Shown piece by piece: positions 8,601-19,000 of a stretch of 64,000 nucleotides of DNA (its first letter is position 1; the number at the start of each line of letters is the position of its first letter). The DNA is from Bradyrhizobium sp. KBS0727. GTDB taxonomy: Bacteria > Pseudomonadota > Alphaproteobacteria > Rhizobiales > Xanthobacteraceae. The stretch spans positions 2,537,501 to 2,601,500 of the forward strand of contig NZ_CP042176.1 of assembly GCF_005937885.2 (NCBI RefSeq). Direction: 5' to 3'. The translations under genes and the position numbers were made by a program. The notes under the pieces were generated by a model. It made no database searches. It saw nothing but the letters and a program-made list of their open reading frames with translations, and had not been told where the DNA came from.

Positions 8601-9380
8601 ATGAATCGACGCAGCATTCTGAGCGCCTGTGCGACAATCGCTTTGGGACTTGCCTTGTTTGGCATCACTGCCGGGACCATCGCCAGCGCCGCTGAGATTA
8701 AGCTCCTATGCGCCGTGGCTTTGCATCCGGCAATTGACGCACTGATACCGGATTTTGAAAAATCCTCGGGACACAAGGTAACGGTCGCCTACGGAAATGC
8801 GGGCGCTATCGCGGACCGTTTTCAAAAGGGTGAGGCCGCCGATCTTGTGATAAACGCTGCGTCACTGATGGACCAGCTTCGAACGGAAGGCAAAGTCGTG
8901 GCTAGCGACCGCATCATCATCGCGAAGGTCGGTGTTAGTGCCTTTGTGCGCAAGGGTGCCGCGAAGCCCGACATCAGTTCGGCCGACACCTTCAAACGCT
9001 CGATGTTGGCCGCAAGATCGATTACTTATCCTGATCCGGCCGGTGGGGGTGCCAGCGGCATCTACATGGCCAGCTTGCTCGAACGATTGGGCATTGCTGG
9101 GGAAATGAAGCCCAAGACCAAGCTATCTCCGTCTGCGAAAGTGCTGTACGCAAGCGTTGCCAGCGGCGACGTTGAGATCGGATTTAATCAAATCAGCGAA
9201 GTATTGGCTCAACCAACCGTCGAATTCGCTGGCCCGCTGCCGTCAGCGATTCAGAACTACACCCAGTTCGCCCCTGGCATTGTTACCGGCAGCAATCAGA
9301 CTGACGCCGCAAGAGCGCTGGTCACGTTCCTTTCCTCGCCTGCCGCCCAGACCGTTCTAAAAGCAAAGGGGTTCGAATAA
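8601..9380 (+). CDS. ModA-like periplasmic substrate-binding protein
   Basis: A 259-residue secreted binding protein. The start at 8601 has a GGAGAGATAACC ribosome site; a classical signal peptide follows (MNRRSILSACATIALGLALF, cleavage near IASA-AEIK). The mature part has the type II periplasmic binding fold signature of the molybdate/ModA-like group (AEIKLLCAVALHPAIDALI, VTVAYGNAGAIADRF, ADLVINAA, FNQISEVL). No permease or ATPase gene lies beside it, so it is an orphan, and its ligand cannot be stated: orphan ModA-like proteins are often annotated as molybdate binders without proof. A GC-rich hairpin follows the stop. Confidence 0.8.
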   Translation: MNRRSILSACATIALGLALFGITAGTIASAAEIKLLCAVALHPAIDALIPDFEKSSGHKVTVAYGNAGAIADRFQKGEAADLVINAASLMDQLRTEGKVVASDRIIIAKVGVSAFVRKGAAKPDISSADTFKRSMLAARSITYPDPAGGGASGIYMASLLERLGIAGEMKPKTKLSPSAKVLYASVASGDVEIGFNQISEVLAQPTVEFAGPLPSAIQNYTQFAPGIVTGSNQTDAARALVTFLSSPAAQTVLKAKGFE

Positions 9381-9381
9381 A

Positions 9382-9408
9382 GCGAGTGTGGCGTGCCACA
9401 AGGCTCGC
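9382..9408 (+). terminator. Hairpin after the ModA-like gene
   Basis: Immediately after the stop there is a nested hairpin, GCGAG / CTCGC outside TGTGGC-GT-GCCACA. There is no T tract, so it is at best a factor-dependent end point. Confidence 0.35.
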
Positions 9409-9474
9409 CCCCGCTGGTGACGCTTCCATAAATCCCGATCGGCGAATCCGTCCACGCGGCCTAGCATCACCGCA

Positions 9475-10092
9475 TTAGCGCCTGGACGGCGTGGTTTTTG
9501 CCGGCGGTGGTGGGGGAGGATCCGGTTGCTTGACCGGCGGCGGTGCGTCGGTCTGCACGGCGCAGCGCGATGCCGCGAGCGAGGCCTGCGCCTGCGGCAT
9601 CAGGCCGGGCTCGGGTGCCAGCGCCTTCAGCAGGATCAGCCCGGTTGCGGTCGGCGAGTCGATGATCAGCCTGTCGGCGGCGGTGACTTCCTCGTCCTCG
9701 GGCAGATCGTTGTGCTGGGCTTCCGTCATCAGATCGAGTTCGATTACCTTGCGACCGGCCGAGCGATCGTTGATGGCGTAGTAGGCGACTTCGTTGCGGG
9801 TGTAGAACGACACCGACGTATAGGCCTGGCTGACCGGCACCGTGAGCTTGATCGGTCCGCCGGACAGATCGTAGCGGCAGATCGCCATGGCGAACGCCGG
9901 GTCCATGAACGGCATCGGCGAATTGGCGGGATCGGCGAGCGGCAGCTGGGTCACCGCATTGAGCTTGGTGGTCGGCGTCAGCCGCGAATAGGCGTCCTGG
10001 GAGGCGATGCGCGGCAGCGCCAGCACGCTGACGAGATGCACCACGCCGCCGAGCAGCACGCCTGCGATGATCGTGAACAGCAAGCGGATCAT
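9475..10092 (-). CDS. DUF1254 family membrane-anchored protein
   Basis: A 205-residue protein with an N-terminal membrane segment (LLFTIIAGVLLGGVVHLVSVLAL, residues 4-26) and a periplasmic DUF1254-like domain (AYSRLTPTTKLNAV, MPFMDPAFAMAICRYDLS, YTSVSFYTRNEVAYYAIND). The C-terminus is a proline-rich tail. Its ATG overlaps the stop of the DUF1214 gene (ATGA), so the pair is translationally coupled. DUF1254 and DUF1214 domains are commonly fused or paired; their function is not established. Confidence 0.8.
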   Translation of the reverse strand: MIRLLFTIIAGVLLGGVVHLVSVLALPRIASQDAYSRLTPTTKLNAVTQLPLADPANSPMPFMDPAFAMAICRYDLSGGPIKLTVPVSQAYTSVSFYTRNEVAYYAINDRSAGRKVIELDLMTEAQHNDLPEDEEVTAADRLIIDSPTATGLILLKALAPEPGLMPQAQASLAASRCAVQTDAPPPVKQPDPPPPPPAKTTPSRR

Positions 10093-10667
10093 GGGCAGCC
10101 TACCGTGGAGATCGAGGGCATCGGCGCGTCGCGCTGCGTTCGCGTCGCAACGCCAACCGGCGTATCGTACAGCCGCAGCATCAGCGCGTAACGTTCGATG
10201 CCGCCGGTAGGCAGCCAGTTGCCTGAGCGCGAGCGCGCGGCGACGTGGATCTCGAAGGCGCCGTCGGAGCCGCGGACGATTTCCTGGCTGGTGAAGCCAT
10301 AGCGCTGCAGCGAATTTGCGACCAGATGTCCCTTGCGGTCGAACAACGTCAGCGTCCAGAACCGCGCCGCCGGCGTCACGCCGCTGACGACGATGTCGCA
10401 GCGGCCGTCGAGCGGCTTCTTCTTGTCGTCTGACGTGGCCGAGAAGGCGATGCCGTCGCCGGTGCCGATCGGCAATTCGCCGCTGCGCGCAATCGAGGCG
10501 CGCGAATAGGGATCGACGTCGGCGGTGCCGCTCTTCGGCCGCGCCGTCCAGGCGCCGATCGTGAGCGTGCCCAGATCGGTGCCGCGCGTCGCCGTCATAT
10601 AGGTCGAGCCGAGACCGACGACGGTGGCCAGAATCAGCGCCAGCAAGGTGATGAAGATCAGCCGCAC
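10089..10667 (-). CDS. DUF1214 family membrane-anchored protein
   Basis: A 192-residue protein with an N-terminal membrane anchor (LIFITLLALILATVVGLGSTYM) and a DUF1214 domain marked by DVDPYSRASIARSGELPIG, the VVSGVTPAARFWTLTLFD core and the C-terminal RSGNWLPTGG string. It precedes and overlaps the DUF1254 gene and sits 128 bases downstream of the penicillin-binding protein gene, with a palindromic repeat between them. It is probably envelope-associated; enzymatic activity is unknown. Confidence 0.8.
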   Translation of the reverse strand: MRLIFITLLALILATVVGLGSTYMTATRGTDLGTLTIGAWTARPKSGTADVDPYSRASIARSGELPIGTGDGIAFSATSDDKKKPLDGRCDIVVSGVTPAARFWTLTLFDRKGHLVANSLQRYGFTSQEIVRGSDGAFEIHVAARSRSGNWLPTGGIERYALMLRLYDTPVGVATRTQRDAPMPSISTVGCP

Positions 10668-10746
10668 AGGCCAGTGCTCCGCGATATCACTGCATCAGAC
10701 TCCGGTCGAACCGGGTTCAACTGGAATCCGCTGCATATCTTGTTTG

Positions 10747-10793
10747 CGCATGATTTCGCCGGAAAACCGGCATCCACTTTTCCGGATCATGCG
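10747..10793. repeat. Palindromic intergenic repeat, AACCGG-TCCACTT family
   Basis: An imperfect palindrome with outer arms CGCATGAT / ATCATGCG and inner CCGGAAAACCGG / TTTTCCGG. It shares the core AACCGG-NN-TCCACTT with the elements at 26201 and, in reverse orientation, 30484. It abuts the stop codon of the penicillin-binding protein gene. Confidence 0.7.
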
Positions 10794-10794
10794 A

Positions 10795-13083
10795 TCAGTT
10801 CTTCCGCGGCGCCGGCGGAGCCTGGTCGCCTGCCGCGGCGATATAGTTCTCCGGGAAGGCGAGCGCGCTTGAAGATGCCGGCTTGGTCAGCGCCGCCGGG
10901 TCGTTGGCCGAGGTCTTGCCCGCGGTCTTGCCGGCTTCGTCGAGCAGTTTCTCGACGCGCACCAGGATATCGGCGCCGCGCCGCGTCAGCACCGGCGGCG
11001 GTCCCGGCTTGGTTTCCAGTACCCTCGGCGGCGCGCCATTGGCTGCGACGTTGGCGGCAACGGGGGCAGGTGGCAGTTTCGTGCCCATGCCGATGCCGGC
11101 GATTTCCTTCACCTCGACGCCCTGATGGGCGATCACCATGATGTCGTGCCAAGTCTGCGCCGGCAGCGACCCGCCGGTCATGCGGTTGGTCGGCGAATAG
11201 TCGTCGTTGCCGTACCACACCGCGCAGGTGAAGTTGCCGGTGTAGCCGACGAACCAGGCGTCGCGATAGGCGTTGGTGGTGCCGGTCTTGCCGGCGGTCG
11301 GAATGCCGTCGAGCGCCGCGCGCCGCGCTGTGCCTTCGCTGACGACGTGGCTCATCATGCCCGCCATATCCGATGCAACCGAGGCGGGGATCGCTTGCAG
11401 CGGCTTCTTGCCGTCGCGGTCGAAGCGCCAGACCAGGTCGCCGGCGCCGGTGCGGACTTCCAGCACCGCATGCGGCGTGACCGACTTGCCCTTGTTCGGG
11501 AATGTCGCATAGGCGACCGCGTGTTCGAGCACGGTGACCTCGTCGGAGCCGATCGGCAGCGACGGCGTATCCGGCAGCGGCGCCTTGATGCCGAAGCGGC
11601 GCGCCACCTCGACGATCTTGGCGCGGCCGACCTTGGCCGGGTTCGGCGACTTGCCGCCGAGTGCGATCGACAGTTTTACCGGAACGACGTTGATCGAGCG
11701 GGTGATCGCCTGCGTCAGCGTCACCGATCCGGAATAGGAATGGCCATAGTTCTGCGGGCACCAGTTGCCGATGCAGACCGGGCCGTCGACGATGATCGAG
11801 GTCGGCTTGAAGCCGTTCAGCAGCGCCGTGGTGTAGACATACGGCTTGAACGACGAACCCGGCTGCCGGTAGGCGTCGGTGGCGCGGTTGAACTGGCTCG
11901 CGCCATAGTCGCGGCCGCCGACCATCGCGCGAACGCCGCCGTCGAGATCGCTGACGACGGTGGCGGCCTGGGTCGCGTGATAGTCGCGGCCGAACTGGCG
12001 TAACTGGTTTTCGATCGCCTCTTCGGCGGCGTGCTGCACGTTCATGTCGATCGAGGTGCGGACCACGAAGACGCGCTCGGTGTAGGATCTCGGGAAGGTG
12101 TCGACCAGCTTGCGCATCTCGTCGAAGGCGTAGTCGAGATAGTAGTTCGGCGAAGCCTCGTCGCGGCGGTCGACGGCGACGGCGGGATTGCGCCGGGCGC
12201 CGAACACCTGGCCTTCGGTCATGAAGCCGGCGTCGACGAGGTTGTCGAGCACCACGTTGGCGCGGGCGCGGGCGGCGGGCAGGTTGATGTGCGGGGCGTA
12301 TTTGGTCGGCGCCTTGAACAGGCCGGCCAGCATCGCCGATTCCGCGAGATTGACGTCGCGCGCCGACTTGTTGAAGTAGAAATGCGCAGCGCCGTCGACG
12401 CCGAAGGTGCCGCCGCCCATATAGGCGCGGTCGAGGTAGAGTTTCAGGATTTCGTTCTTGGTCAGGCGGGTTTCCAGCCAGACCGCGAGGAAGGCTTCCT
12501 TCACCTTGCGCTCGATGGTGCGCTCGTTGTTCAGGAACAGGTTCTTGGCCAACTGCTGGGTGATCGACGAACCGCCCTGGCGGACGCCGCCGGCCTGCGC
12601 GTTGGTGACGAGCGCGCGCGCGGTACCGGCGATGTCGATGCCGAAATGGTCGTAGAAGCGGCGGTCTTCGGTCGCCAGCGTCGCCTTGATCAGGTTGTCC
12701 GGAAAATCTTCCAGCGGGATCGAGTCGTTGTGCTTGATGCCGCGGCTGCCGATCGGCGTGCCGTAGCGGTCGAGGAACGTCACCGCCAGATCGGACTTCT
12801 TCAGCCAGTCGTCATCAGCGGTTTCGCGAAACGCCGGGATCGCCAGCGCCAGCATCAGGATCAGCCCGCCGAGACCGATGGTGGCGGCCTCCGACAACGG
12901 TTCGATGAAGACCCAGCGCTTCCAGCGGCCGACATAGAAGCGGTCCATGAAGGTCGAGTAACGCTCGTAGAGTTCGCGCAGGCCCTTGCCCGACGAGAAC
13001 AGCGTCGAGTCGATACGCGCATCGAGGTCCAGAAAGAAATTCCGGATCTTCTGCTTCCAGTGTGGAGGTACGATCTGGCGCAC
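10795..13083 (-). CDS. Class A penicillin-binding protein (PBP1A-type)
   Basis: A 762-residue bifunctional peptidoglycan synthase of the inner membrane. A cytoplasmic N-terminus is followed by one membrane segment (about 66-86), then the GT51 glycosyltransferase with catalytic Glu in ATEDRRFYDHFG (about residue 139) and GGSSITQQLAKNLFL (about 170-184). The transpeptidase domain shows the SxxK motif in GSSFKPY (about 409-415), SxN in RSINV (about 462-466) and KTGT (599-602). All key residues are present. The gene starts with GTG at 13083. The C-terminal 90 residues are low-complexity and Pro/Ala/Lys-rich. It polymerises and crosslinks glycan strands in the periplasm. Confidence 0.93.
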   Translation of the reverse strand: MRQIVPPHWKQKIRNFFLDLDARIDSTLFSSGKGLRELYERYSTFMDRFYVGRWKRWVFIEPLSEAATIGLGGLILMLALAIPAFRETADDDWLKKSDLAVTFLDRYGTPIGSRGIKHNDSIPLEDFPDNLIKATLATEDRRFYDHFGIDIAGTARALVTNAQAGGVRQGGSSITQQLAKNLFLNNERTIERKVKEAFLAVWLETRLTKNEILKLYLDRAYMGGGTFGVDGAAHFYFNKSARDVNLAESAMLAGLFKAPTKYAPHINLPAARARANVVLDNLVDAGFMTEGQVFGARRNPAVAVDRRDEASPNYYLDYAFDEMRKLVDTFPRSYTERVFVVRTSIDMNVQHAAEEAIENQLRQFGRDYHATQAATVVSDLDGGVRAMVGGRDYGASQFNRATDAYRQPGSSFKPYVYTTALLNGFKPTSIIVDGPVCIGNWCPQNYGHSYSGSVTLTQAITRSINVVPVKLSIALGGKSPNPAKVGRAKIVEVARRFGIKAPLPDTPSLPIGSDEVTVLEHAVAYATFPNKGKSVTPHAVLEVRTGAGDLVWRFDRDGKKPLQAIPASVASDMAGMMSHVVSEGTARRAALDGIPTAGKTGTTNAYRDAWFVGYTGNFTCAVWYGNDDYSPTNRMTGGSLPAQTWHDIMVIAHQGVEVKEIAGIGMGTKLPPAPVAANVAANGAPPRVLETKPGPPPVLTRRGADILVRVEKLLDEAGKTAGKTSANDPAALTKPASSSALAFPENYIAAAGDQAPPAPRKN

Positions 13084-13370
13084 CGGGACCCTTGGTCATT
13101 TCGCAGGCGTTCCAGCGTCCGGCCGGGGGCGCTGTCGAGACGTCTTGCTTCGATGTTGCGGCAAACCCAAGGCGCTTTTACGTCCTTGGGGGACTCGCGG
13201 CTGTTCTATCCGAGCGGGGGCCATAAACCAATGCTCCCGCTCACGATTTTGGTGGTAAGCACTAACGCTGCCCCCGGCTTTTATGTAAGCGCAGGCCATC
13301 CCGCTTGCACCGGGGGACCGGTACCCCCTAGAAGGCTGAGGCCGAACCGACCCGGACAACATTCAGTTTC

Positions 13371-13886
13371 ATGACCGCACCGCTCAAGCCACCCTCGGGC
13401 CAGGAGGGATTCTTCTGGAAAACCAAGACGTTGGAAGAGATGTCCAACGCCGAATGGGAAAGCCTGTGCGACGGCTGCGCGCGCTGCTGCCTGGAAAAGC
13501 TCGAGGACGAGGATACCGGCAAGATCTATTTCACCCACGTTTCCTGCAAGCTGCTCGATTCGGGGCTATGCGCCTGCAAGGACTACCCGAACCGCTCCGA
13601 CAAGGTTCCGGATTGCGTCCGCCTGACGCCCGAAAACGTCCGCACCTTGAACTGGCTGCCGCCGAGCTGCGGCTACAAGCTCGTCGCTGAAGGGCGCGAT
13701 CTCTATTGGTGGCACCCGCTGATCTCGGGTGACCCCAACACCGTGCACGAAGCCGGCGTCTCCGTGCGCGGCCGGGTGCAGGGCACGGAGAACGAGATCG
13801 CCGATGAGGATCTCGAGGATCACATCGTGCAGTGGCCGGCGCTATTGCCGCGGCGGGCCAAGCTGAAGAAGCGGCCCAAAGCCTGA
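13371..13886 (+). CDS. YcgN/UPF0260 cysteine-cluster protein
   Basis: A 171-residue soluble protein of the UPF0260 (YcgN) family. The family signature is a set of conserved cysteines: CDGCARCC near residue 35, then [18 protein letters not shown] and VPDCVRL, expected to bind a metal or Fe-S cluster. The function is not established. It is an isolated gene, divergent from the penicillin-binding protein gene; the 287-base spacer holds no other gene that I can support. A 7-bp perfect hairpin (13894-13911) follows the stop. Confidence 0.88.
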   Translation: MTAPLKPPSGQEGFFWKTKTLEEMSNAEWESLCDGCARCCLEKLEDEDTGKIYFTHVSCKLLDSGLCACKDYPNRSDKVPDCVRLTPENVRTLNWLPPSCGYKLVAEGRDLYWWHPLISGDPNTVHEAGVSVRGRVQGTENEIADEDLEDHIVQWPALLPRRAKLKKRPKA

Positions 13887-13893
13887 GCGTGAA

Positions 13894-13911
13894 GGCTTTG
13901 AACGCAAAGCC
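13894..13911 (+). terminator. Short hairpin after the YcgN-type gene
   Basis: GGCTTTG-AACG-CAAAGCC forms a perfect 7-bp stem with a tetraloop eight bases after the stop. It lacks a T tract, so termination is uncertain. Confidence 0.35.
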
Positions 13912-14079
13912 AAAGCTCTGAGCGCCGCTGATCGATCACATAAACGCGAAGATACCCCCGCGGGATGCACCCATGCGCCCGAGGTGCTGCCTTGGGTGTG
14001 ATTTCTGCCCTAAATAGAGCTGCAAGCAGCGATTCCATCCCGGCCGCTTTGGGCCGCGCAGAAGAATATTACGCCTGAT

Positions 14080-15657
14080 ATGAACAAATTCGAGAGGCCG
14101 AGCCGCGCGCCCGCCGTCCAGACGACATTGCCCGACGATTTGGCCCGCGAACTCTCGCACATCACGACCGAGGTCATCGAGGTCAGCGATGCGCCGTCGC
14201 TGGCGCCGCGCGCGCCGCTGACCCCGGACGAGGTCCGCACCATCCTGATGAGCCTGCTGCTGACGATGTTCCTGGCCGCGCTGGACCAGACCATCGTCGC
14301 CACCGCGCTGCCGACCATCGGCCGGCAGTTCAATGACGTCAGCAGCCTGTCCTGGGTGATCACGGCGTATCTTTTGGCCTCGACCGCGGTGGCGCCGGTG
14401 TTCGGCACGCTGAGCGACATTTACGGCCGCCGGCTCATGATCACCGTTTCGCTCACACTGTTCACGGTGGGCTCGATCCTCTGCGCGGTAGCGCCCAACA
14501 TGCCGGTGCTGATCCTCGCGCGCGGCCTGCAGGGGCTCGGCGGCGGCGGCATCATGCCGGTCGTGCAGACCGTGATCTCCGACGTGGTCTCACCGCGCGA
14601 GCGCGGCCAGTACCAGGCCTATTTCTCCGGCGTGTGGATGGCGGCCGGATTGCTCGGGCCGGTGCTGGGCGGCGTGTTCGCCGAACACCTGCACTGGTCG
14701 ATGATCTTCTGGATCAACGTGCCGCTGGCGCTCGGCGCGCTGGCGCTATTGCTGCCGAAGATGGGCAAGATTCCGGTATTCCATCGCAAGCGCAAGGTCG
14801 ACTGGCTCGGCGGCGTCCTGCTGATGGGCTCTGCCGTCGTGATCATGTTGGTGCTGACCTGGGGCGGCAACCGCTATCTCTGGCTTTCGCCGGTGATCCT
14901 TTCCATGATCGGCGCTTCCGTCGCATTGGGGTTCGCCTTTGTCTGGCATGCGAACAATGCCGAAGAGCCGTTCCTGCCGCTGTCGCTGATGCGCGGGCCG
15001 ATCGCGCCCTACGCCATGACCGCCGGCGGCTGCGCGCTCGGCGCCATTACCGGCCTTACCGTTCAACTGCCGCTCTATTACGAGGTGGTCTATCATCTCA
15101 GCGCCAGCGAGGCCGGCCTGGCGCTGATCCCGATTGCCGCGGTGTCGACCTGTGGCGCGGCAATCGCAGGAAAGACCATGTCGCGCGCCAGGCACTACAA
15201 GCGCGTCGCCGTCGTCGGAACTTCGATGGCGGTAGTTTTCGGAACCGTACTGACGGTGACGACGCTGCCGCTATGGGGATTCCTGATTATCCTGGCGCTG
15301 TTCGCGCTGGGCCTCGGCACCACCTTTCCCGTCAGCGTGGTCTCGCTGCAGAATTCGGTGGCGCGCGCGCAGATCGGCACCGTGACCGGCGCGATGAATT
15401 TCTTTCGCTCGCTGATGTCGTCGTTTACGGTTGCGGCCTTCACCGCGATCCTGCTGATGGCGCTGGGAGCGGATATTTCGCTGGCCGGCGAACACCGCGG
15501 CGCCGTTAGTTCGATCGCGGTCGCCGACATGATCGCGGCGTTCCGCTACGTGTTCGGCGCGGCCACCGCGCTGCTCGCTCTCGGCGCGATCTGCATGATC
15601 GCGATGGAGGAACGGCCGCTGGCTGGTCCCCCGACGCCGGCCGAGATGGCCGAGTAA
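14080..15657 (+). CDS. DHA2-family MFS multidrug exporter
   Basis: A 525-residue inner-membrane proton antiporter of the 14-segment DHA2 (EmrB/QacA-like) group. Landmarks are the first-helix motif FLAALDQTIVATALPTIG, motif A in GTLSDIYGRRLM, motif C-like LGPVLGGVFAEHLHWSMIFW and WINVPLA. The N-terminal ~45 residues are polar and cytoplasmic. It is not paired with an EmrA-like adaptor or a TetR gene here, so its substrate and regulation are unknown. The upstream ribosome site is weak. Confidence 0.9.
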   Translation: MNKFERPSRAPAVQTTLPDDLARELSHITTEVIEVSDAPSLAPRAPLTPDEVRTILMSLLLTMFLAALDQTIVATALPTIGRQFNDVSSLSWVITAYLLASTAVAPVFGTLSDIYGRRLMITVSLTLFTVGSILCAVAPNMPVLILARGLQGLGGGGIMPVVQTVISDVVSPRERGQYQAYFSGVWMAAGLLGPVLGGVFAEHLHWSMIFWINVPLALGALALLLPKMGKIPVFHRKRKVDWLGGVLLMGSAVVIMLVLTWGGNRYLWLSPVILSMIGASVALGFAFVWHANNAEEPFLPLSLMRGPIAPYAMTAGGCALGAITGLTVQLPLYYEVVYHLSASEAGLALIPIAAVSTCGAAIAGKTMSRARHYKRVAVVGTSMAVVFGTVLTVTTLPLWGFLIILALFALGLGTTFPVSVVSLQNSVARAQIGTVTGAMNFFRSLMSSFTVAAFTAILLMALGADISLAGEHRGAVSSIAVADMIAAFRYVFGAATALLALGAICMIAMEERPLAGPPTPAEMAE

Positions 15658-15681
15658 GATCGGCGATCGGGCGCGGGACGC

Positions 15682-16071
15682 CTAGCCTACCTGCTGCAGG
15701 CGCGTATCGATTTCTTCCCGGAGCAGGGCGAAGTCGATCGGTTTGGTCAACAGCCCCGTTGCGCCGCCTTCGATCGCCTTGCGCCTGGTGTCGGGATCGC
15801 CATAGGCGGTGATCATGATGACGGGCACGTCGGGCCGCATCGCCTTGACCTTGGGCAGCATCTCGAGCCCGGTCATCCCGGGCATGTTGATGTCGGAGAG
15901 AATGAGGATCAGCGACTGCTTGATCGGAGAAGCGACGCGCGCGAGTGCGTCAGCAGCCGAACTGGCGAAATCCATCGTAAAGCGCTCCGCGCGCAAATCC
16001 TTGCGAAACTGCTGACGAAACAGCGCCTCGACATCGGGCTCGTCGTCGACCACCAGTACCAGAACGCTCAC
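15682..16071 (-). CDS. Single-domain response regulator (CheY-like)
   Basis: A 129-residue stand-alone receiver domain. The acidic pocket is DDE at residues 9-11, the phospho-acceptor is Asp60 in LSDINMPGM, and the conserved Thr (MITAY) and Lys110 (LTKP) are present. It has no output domain. Its ATG overlaps the stop of the six-GAF kinase by four bases (ATGA), so the kinase is almost certainly its partner. With no DNA-binding domain, it probably acts through protein contacts or as a phosphate sink. Confidence 0.9.
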   Translation of the reverse strand: MSVLVLVVDDEPDVEALFRQQFRKDLRAERFTMDFASSAADALARVASPIKQSLILILSDINMPGMTGLEMLPKVKAMRPDVPVIMITAYGDPDTRRKAIEGGATGLLTKPIDFALLREEIDTRLQQVG

Positions 16072-19000
16072 GTCTGACCTCTGTTCTTGTTTGGAGGCGT
16101 GCTCTTTCTCGGCAGCACGATCCGGAATTCGGTGAATTGCCCGGGCGCCGTCTCGACCTCGATGCTACCGCCGTGTTGTTTCACGATGATGTCGTGGCTC
16201 ATCGACAGGCCGAGGCCGGTGCCTTCGCCGGCCGGCTTGGTCGTGAAGAACGGATTGAACATCTTGTCTTTGACTTCGGGTGGGATGCCGGTGCCGTTGT
16301 CGCGGATGCGTATCTCGACACTGTCGCCGAGGTCGCGCGTGGCGACCCTGAGCACCGGATCAAACGCGGCGTCGCCGGACTCGAGCCTGCGTTTGGTCAC
16401 GGCATAGAAGCCGTTCGAAACCAGGTTGAGGAACACGCGGGTAATTTCCTGCGGAAACGCCTCGATCGTGCCGGCGCCGGAATCGAAATCGCGCTGCAGC
16501 GTGACATTGAAGTCGGGCTTCTCGGCACGCGCGCCGTGATAGGCGAGGTTGAGGCTTTCATCGACCAGGGCGTTGATGTCGGCCGGCCGGTGATCACCGG
16601 AGCCTTCGCGCGAATGCAGCAGCATGTTCTTGACGATGGAGTCGGCGCGCTTGCCGTGCTGCACCACCTTTTCCAGATTGTCCTTGAGCAGGCCGGTCAA
16701 CTCGTCGACATCCTCGCGGATTTTATCGGCAAGCGCGGCCGGCTTCAGCACGTCATTCAATTCGTCGGTCAGTTCGGCAGACAATGCCGCAAAATTATTG
16801 ACGAAATTGAGCGGGTTCTTGATCTCATGCGCGATACCGGCGGTGAGCTGGCCGAGCGAGGCGAGTTTTTCGGTTTGCACCAGGCGGTCCTGCGCCGTGC
16901 GGAGGTCATCAAGGGACTTCGACAGTTCGCGGGTGCGCTGTTGAACCTGCTCGAACAGCCGTACATTGGAGATGGCAATGACGGCCTGGTCGGCGAAGGT
17001 CCGGACAACGTCGATCTGTCGCTCGGTAAAGGGCGTCAGGTGAGACTGGCGCATGGTGATGACGCCAATCGCTGTGCCCTCGCGCATCAGCGGCACCGAA
17101 AGCAGCGCCCGGCGCTGCCCCACGGCCATCGGGCCCTGGCCGAATTCTGGATCGGCGCCGATATCAGGGATATGGACGGTGCGCTTCTCGCGTGCCGCTC
17201 TCGAGGTCGACGACCCCGGTTGATCGAGCGCGATTGGATTATTTCGCAAAAACTCCAGATATTCCGGCATTGCGCCCGATGCCGCCGCGATGTGGAAGCG
17301 TTCGTCCTGCAGCAGGAAAATCGTCGAGGTTTCGGTGCCGCACAACTGGCGGGATGTCTCGACGATGACGTCGAGCACCGGCTGCAGCGAATCCGGCGAG
17401 CTGCTGATGACCTTCAGCACGTCGGATGTCGCGGTCTGGAACTCCAGAGATTCCGACAGATCGCGCGTCCGCGCTTGCACCTCGTCGAACAGCCGCACAT
17501 TGCCGATCGCAATCACGGCCTGATCTGCAAAGGTTTGCAGCAGGCTGATCTGCTTGTCGCTGAACGGATTTACTTCGGTGCGGCGAAGCAGGATTGATCC
17601 GATACTCTCGTTCTCGCGGAGCAAGGGCACGGACAGGACGGTGCGCATGCCGGAAGATGCGGTACGCCGCGATAGCTCATGGCTGTCGGGGAAATCGGCG
17701 CCTTCATCGGAGAGCATATCCCGCACATGAACCGGCCGCCCGTCGAGGAATGCCCGCCCTGCTGTCCAGTCGCGGCTGATTGGCCACGATTCGATATTAA
17801 TTCCGATTGGACCATGATGGGCGCTGAATCGTAAATCGTTACCGTCCTTCAACAGCACGACAGCATCATAGGCGTCGCAAAGCTCGCAGGCGCTCTCGAC
17901 GATGGCATTGAGCACCGGCCCGACTTCGGTGGGAGAAGACGCGATCACGCTCAAGATTTTGCCGCTACCGGTCTGGTAGGTCAGCGCTTCCGTGAGATCG
18001 CGCGTCTTCGCCTGCACCTCGTCAAACAGGCGGACGTTCTCGATGGCGATAACCGCCTGGTCGGCGAACGTCGAGATCAGCTCGATCTGCTTGTCGGTAA
18101 AAGGCTTGACCACCAATCGGGTCAACGTCAATGCGCCGATCGGAATGCCCTCACGCAGCAACGGCACACCGAGGAAGCTGCGCGGGTTGCCGCTCAGTTG
18201 TTGGCCTTCGAAATCATAGTCGGGATCGGCGAGTACGTCCTCGACATGGACGATGTGCCCTTCGAGCAGGGTCCTGCCGGTGATGGTTCGCCGGTCCGGC
18301 GTCACGGGAGTGGCTCGCACGTAGTCCTTGAATTCCTCCGGAAAGCCGTACGACCCAGCCCGATAGAAGACGTCGCCTATCCGTCGGGTGATGGCGGCCA
18401 TGTCCGCATCGCACAGGCGAGCCGCCGACTCGACCAGCGTATCGAGTACGGTCTGCAGGTCGAACGCCGAACGGCTGATGACCTTGAGCACGTCGGCGGT
18501 CGCGGTCTGCTGCTGCAGCGACTCGCTGAGGTCGCGCGTCTTCGCCTGCACCTCGTCGAACAGCCGCACATTTTCGATCGCGATCACAGCCTGGTCGGCA
18601 AAGGTTTGCAGCAAATGGACGTGATGTGTGGCAAAGGCGCCAGGCTCCTTACGCGTGACGCTGATGATGCCGATCGGATCGTCGCCGTTCATCAGCGGCA
18701 CGAACAGCATGCTGCGAAAGCCATGCACCCGCGCGATTTGCCTGATCGGGGCGTACGGTATCTGTTCGGTATCCGGGATCGGGAACGGCTTGGCTTGCTG
18801 GGCGAGCTGGAATGGCTCGAACTCATCGGCGGACTTGGGGAAATCCGCCCTGAGTGCCGCATCGGCAGCCGGATTGACCGGAGTGAAGGCGGCGAGATGG
18901 ACGGTGCCGTCCAGGAATCGGAAGACGGCCGCGGAAAATCCGTCGAGCAGGCGGTGGGCGCTGGTCGCGATCGCTTCGAACACAGGCGTCGTGTCCGACG